Assembly (NCBI GenBank): GCA_937995495.1
Contig: CALKKA010000118.1
Coordinates: 1-10,109 of the forward strand
From: an uncultured Phycisphaerae bacterium
Lineage (GTDB): Bacteria; Planctomycetota; Phycisphaerae; Sedimentisphaerales; Anaerohalosphaeraceae
Reading direction: 5' to 3'
DNA: 10,109 nucleotides
Of this stretch, positions 7,025 through 10,109 are shown one piece after another. The notes below the pieces were generated by a model. That model had not been told where the DNA came from and did not search any database. It saw only the letters and a program-made list of their open reading frames with translations. The translations under genes and the position numbers were made by a program. Within the stretch, counting starts at the first letter, position 1. Each line of letters starts with the position of its first letter.

Positions 7025-7032
7025 ATGTGTTT

Positions 7033-9468
7033 ATGAGAATGAGTGTAAAGAAAACCTTTAGTTTCATGCTGCTGTTCATGCTGCTGTTGGCATCAAACAC
7101 TCCAGCGGCCCAAGAGGCCTCTTTGGCAGAGCCAGTCGCCAGCGTGAAAGCTGACGTTGTTACGGTGCCGGACATATCCGAGATTATCCCTATGGCAGCG
7201 GAATTGTCCGGTCGTCTGGCGGCACTTGAAAATAACGTGCAGAACAAGATGGACCTGCCTTTATTTGAAAGAAAATACATTCAGATCCAAACCGGGATCA
7301 AAACCCTTGCCCGCGAATTACAAGGCCTGAAAGAATCGGGTGACTACAGAACCACAAAGCTCATTGTTCTAAGGCAGGGAGTTGAGAAAGAGAGCGAACA
7401 GTTAAATGATATCAGCAAGCCCCTGAAAAAAGAAATTCGTCGCCTTGGAACCAGGAGACAGCAATGGCTTACTGAGCAGCATCAATGGGACCAGTGGCAA
7501 TCTGCCTGGCTGGAAAGCGAGGTTCCCAGCCAGGTTCATTCGGTTGTCACAGAAGTCAATGAAACGATCACGTCTGCCTTAAATCTCATCCGGCCCCAGT
7601 TGGGGGCTATCCTGACCGAGCAGGAAAAAGTCGGCGATATCCAGGAGCAACTCTATGCTTTCGATGCCGAGTTAGAAAGTCTGATTATCGCTAAACGGTT
7701 TGGGACATTTTTTTACAGCTCACCCCCGATGTTCTCACCTCGTTATTATTCTCAATTTACATCGGATTTATGGCAGGCGTCGCTGGAGAGTTTGATAGGT
7801 CTGTTATGGTCCGGAAGTGCGTTTTTAGATGGTTTAGTCTGGATCATTCTTGTAGAACTCTTAGCGTTCATCCTTCTGATTATTCCCCTGTATCACAAAC
7901 GTCAGGTGCTCAGGGAGTCCGAACACTGGCGCTTTATCGCAGACCGGATATATTCAGCCGGATTGTTTTTGATATGTACCAGTACCATGGTGATTTATGA
8001 GTATGAAGAATTTCCGTTCATATGGAAATTTGTGAATTTGATGATTTTGGGTATTTCGTTTGCCAGGCTTGCAGGGAGTATGGTAACACGGACCTTGGAA
8101 AGAGGGTTTATTTACGGCTTAGCAATTTTCTTAGTCACCGTTCGTTTCATGGAGATTATCGATCTTCCCCTTCCGCTTTTCCGGCTCTTCATTGCCTTAG
8201 CTGCTGCGGGTGGACTGATTGGTTGTTGGAAATGGGCTCAGGAGAAGGAACACCAGGAAGCCCCCAATCTTTACCCCCGGTTACTTCGATTGGGTGCAGT
8301 TTTTTTGGGTTTCATCCTGGCTGCAGAGATCTGGGGAAAAGATGCGATGGCTTTTTACCTGCTTGTTTCAGTGGCCCGGTCGATCGCCATCGTTCTGATC
8401 TTCATGTTGTTCTTACGCATCATCCACGGAGCCGTGGAATGGCTGTTTCACTCCTCTTTGCTCCCAAAAGCGGTCGTCCTCTTCAGTAATGATATTGACT
8501 TGATCGTTCAGCGAATAATGAACTTTATTTGGATTGCTGTATGGGGATTGATTTTAGTGCCCTCAATTCTGATGAGCTGGGGGGTGTTTGACAGTCTCCC
8601 AAGCGCAACAACGGGCTGTTTAGAATTTGGCTGGAACATGGGCTCGCAGCGGATCAGTGTTGGCTTGGTCATTGTCGTGATCGCCATGCTGTATGGTTCA
8701 TTCTTTATTTCATGGTTATTTCAAAAGTTGTTTCTTGATGTCCTTCTCCGTAAGCGTAAGGTGCAGCGGGGTGTCCGGCTTTCCATCGAACGGTTGATTC
8801 ATTATGCTGTGATATGTATTGGTTTTTTGTTGGTTATTTCGATCATCGGTTTTGACCTTACAAAATTCACCATCCTAATCAGTGCGCTGGGCGTCGGGAT
8901 TGGATTTGGTTTGCAGGGTGTTGTCAATAATTTTGTCAGCGGTCTCATCTTGCTGTTTGAACAACCGGTCCGGCAGGGCGATATCGTTGAGGTCGCGGGG
9001 GTTTGGGCCGAAGTCAAGAACATCGGTCTCAGAGCGACGACCGTTCGAACGTTTGATCAGGCGGACCTGATCATCCCCAATGCGGATCTGACAACGAACC
9101 AGGTGACTAATTGGACACTCAGCAGTCGTCAGGTGCGACTCATTATACCAGTGGGAGTGGCCTATGGGTCGGATGTGCCGCTTGTATTTGAAATATTGAC
9201 CGAATGTGCACAGGCAAACGAAAAGGTCGCTAAAACGCCTGAGCCGGTGGTTCTGTTTCTCAAGTTTGGGGAAAGTTCGCTTGATTTTGAACTGCGTGTC
9301 TGGATCATCGATACCGATTACAGACTGAGGGTCAGGAGTCAGCTTCATCAGGAGATCGATCGTCGTTTTCGTGAAGCCAATATCGTGATCGCCTTTCCAC
9401 AGCGTGATGTGCATCTGCAAACTCCGAATGAATCGGCTGTTTCAGAGAGTTTGCGGGCAGACACGTAG
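7033..9468 (+). CDS. Large MscS-family mechanosensitive ion channel
   Basis: A channel that should open under membrane tension and release solutes during osmotic downshock. The 811 residues are far more than the roughly 286 of E. coli MscS and near the size of larger paralogues. A signal peptide (about 1-26) leads into a Q-, E- and L-rich periplasmic region (about 50-225) likely to form coiled coils. About ten hydrophobic helices follow between 268 and 606. The MscS core starts near 608: the pore helix has the Gly/Ala-rich stretch ALGVGIGFGLQGVVNNFVSG (618-637), then LFEQPVRQGDIVEV (641-654) and the beta domain with IIPNADL (680-686). The cytoplasmic alpha/beta vestibule domain continues to about 797. 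It has its own promoter and leader. No clear terminator follows it. Paralogue identity (MscK, YbdG or other) cannot be set from here. Confidence 0.95.
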   Translation: MRMSVKKTFSFMLLFMLLLASNTPAAQEASLAEPVASVKADVVTVPDISEIIPMAAELSGRLAALENNVQNKMDLPLFERKYIQIQTGIKTLARELQGLKESGDYRTTKLIVLRQGVEKESEQLNDISKPLKKEIRRLGTRRQQWLTEQHQWDQWQSAWLESEVPSQVHSVVTEVNETITSALNLIRPQLGAILTEQEKVGDIQEQLYAFDAELESLIIAKRFGTFFYSSPPMFSPRYYSQFTSDLWQASLESLIGLLWSGSAFLDGLVWIILVELLAFILLIIPLYHKRQVLRESEHWRFIADRIYSAGLFLICTSTMVIYEYEEFPFIWKFVNLMILGISFARLAGSMVTRTLERGFIYGLAIFLVTVRFMEIIDLPLPLFRLFIALAAAGGLIGCWKWAQEKEHQEAPNLYPRLLRLGAVFLGFILAAEIWGKDAMAFYLLVSVARSIAIVLIFMLFLRIIHGAVEWLFHSSLLPKAVVLFSNDIDLIVQRIMNFIWIAVWGLILVPSILMSWGVFDSLPSATTGCLEFGWNMGSQRISVGLVIVVIAMLYGSFFISWLFQKLFLDVLLRKRKVQRGVRLSIERLIHYAVICIGFLLVISIIGFDLTKFTILISALGVGIGFGLQGVVNNFVSGLILLFEQPVRQGDIVEVAGVWAEVKNIGLRATTVRTFDQADLIIPNADLTTNQVTNWTLSSRQVRLIIPVGVAYGSDVPLVFEILTECAQANEKVAKTPEPVVLFLKFGESSLDFELRVWIIDTDYRLRVRSQLHQEIDRRFREANIVIAFPQRDVHLQTPNESAVSESLRADT

Positions 9469-9494
9469 AGAAAGCAAGAAATACAAATTGGGGG

Positions 9495-9522
9495 TTTAAC
9501 CTTTTTTCAAAATCCTTATAAT
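9495..9522 (+). promoter_or_regulatory. Promoter of the GH16 gene
   Basis: A perfect TATAAT (9517-9522) is preceded after 16 bases by TTTAAC (9495-9500), which matches TTGACA in three of six positions. Transcription would start near 9529, about 42 bases before the ATG at 9571. The gene can therefore be read independently of the channel gene. Confidence 0.55.
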
Positions 9523-9570
9523 GGCGGCCGAATAGAAATCAAGACGGTTATTTAATATGGGTATGGACAG

Positions 9571-10109
9571 ATGAAAAGCGTTTATCGATTCTTAATGGTT
9601 ACAGGAATTATTTGTGGTTTGATGGTTTTTCAAGGCTGTCGCAGCACCCTAAAGACTCCGGAAAACCCTCAATTCACTCTCGAATGGGAAGATCATTTTG
9701 ATGCATTTGACCCGTCACGCTGGGAAAAGGCGACCCACACCTGGGAAAGTAATCTTGCCCAGTTCGTTCAGGAAAATGTGACCTTCCAGGACGGCACGAT
9801 GCGGTTGCACCTGAAGAGACAAGAAACAGAGAAAAAAGATTACACCGGGGCTGAATATCGCACAAAGGAAAAATTTCTGTATGGACGCTATGTTGTCAGC
9901 GCCAAGTTCCCCAAAGGGTCCGGCATTGTCACATCCTTTTTTACATTTCGGGCCCCGGCCATTCCGAAATGGCAGGAGATCGATGTTGAAGTCCTCGGCA
10001 AAGATACATCGCATGTTCAGTTTACGCATCACTGGGGAAAACCGCCAAAGTCGGAGTGGATTGCTGAAACGTTTGAACTGGATTTTACAACCGATAGTGA
10101 TTTTCATGA
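9571..10109 (+). CDS. GH16 beta-glucanase (lichenase-like) lipoprotein, 5' part
   Basis: The first 179 codons of a gene that runs off the right edge; no stop is reached. A signal peptide ends in F-Q-G-C with C23 as the likely lipidation site, so the enzyme would sit on a membrane surface. The mature part follows bacterial lichenases (endo-beta-1,3-1,4-glucanases, family GH16) closely: EDHFDAFDPSRW near 40-51, GAEYRTKEKFLYGRYVVSAK at 93-112, GIVTSFFTF at 118-126, then the catalytic motif E-I-D-V-E at 136-140 followed by LGKDTSHVQF. E136 should be the nucleophile and E140 the acid/base. Both are present, so hydrolysis is likely, though substrate (mixed-linkage glucan, laminarin, agar or carrageenan type) cannot be fixed. 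The lichenase-like LGKD stretch favours beta-glucan. The Shine-Dalgarno is weak (GGACAG close to the ATG), but other nearby ATGs are out of frame. Confidence 0.88.
   Translation, partial: MKSVYRFLMVTGIICGLMVFQGCRSTLKTPENPQFTLEWEDHFDAFDPSRWEKATHTWESNLAQFVQENVTFQDGTMRLHLKRQETEKKDYTGAEYRTKEKFLYGRYVVSAKFPKGSGIVTSFFTFRAPAIPKWQEIDVEVLGKDTSHVQFTHHWGKPPKSEWIAETFELDFTTDSDFH

Larger units (their letters stand above)
6718..7032 (+). other. Leader region of the MscS-type gene
   Basis: These 315 bases lie between the E2-like gene and the channel gene. They hold the promoter at 6773-6801 and a leader of about 225 bases. Within the leader, after AAAGGGGAAA, is a 13-codon ORF (6884-6925, starting MSPSIHH). 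Its TGA overlaps the ATG of a 20-codon ORF (6922-6984, starting MSCPDVAW). These could be leader peptides or chance. I see no convincing intrinsic terminator after the E2-like gene and no recognised riboswitch. Confidence 0.4.

Noticed and set aside
7027..7032. GTG at 7027 as start of the MscS-type gene
   Set aside because: It is two bases from the GAGG site, while ATG at 7033 has proper spacing and gives a normal signal peptide.
8875..9420. A 181-codon open frame on the minus strand opposite the MscS core
   Set aside because: It is antisense to the most conserved part of the channel gene and shows no motif of its own.
9715..10107. A 130-codon open frame on the minus strand at the right edge
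   Set aside because: It is antisense to the GH16 catalytic region, where the plus-strand frame clearly encodes the E-I-D-V-E motif.

Overview
The window looks like an ordinary chromosomal segment of a mid-GC, diderm bacterium. I favour Planctomycetota, perhaps Phycisphaerae. The main reason is the protein at 4067-5212, which pairs an excisionase/MerR-type helix-turn-helix start with a long acidic low-complexity middle; I associate that architecture with planctomycetes from memory. Lipobox-bearing proteins and an OmpA-like peptidoglycan-binding domain fit a diderm envelope. No rRNA, tRNA, CRISPR array or transposase gene is visible.

Left part (1-5212), all genes on the minus strand. In transcription order these are a membrane-anchored HTH protein of unknown role (5212-4067), a 387-base gap, an OmpA-family lipoprotein (3679-2897), nucleoside diphosphate kinase ndk (2856-2395), and NAD-dependent DNA ligase ligA (2140-146). 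The lipoprotein and ndk are 40 bases apart and probably cotranscribed. Between ndk and ligA lies a 161-base, almost symmetrical inverted repeat (2237-2397) whose right tip supplies the ndk stop codon. A good intrinsic terminator (2178-2206) follows it. ligA has no Shine-Dalgarno sequence.

Right part (5617-10109), all genes on the plus strand. An orphan 2-oxoacid dehydrogenase E2-like acyltransferase (5617-6717) has one lipoyl domain, no recognisable peripheral-subunit-binding domain, and Asn in place of the catalytic-motif Asp. A strong-looking promoter (6773-6801) and a leader with two tiny overlapping ORFs precede a large MscS-type mechanosensitive channel (7033-9468). The start of a lichenase-like GH16 lipoprotein (9571 to the window edge) follows, with its own promoter.

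The genes do not form one pathway. They cover DNA ligation, nucleotide balance, envelope structure and osmotic protection, acyl transfer, and polysaccharide degradation. I found no clear new multi-gene system. The most unusual items are the foldback element at the ndk stop codon, the membrane HTH protein with a lysine-repeat tail, and the atypical E2.
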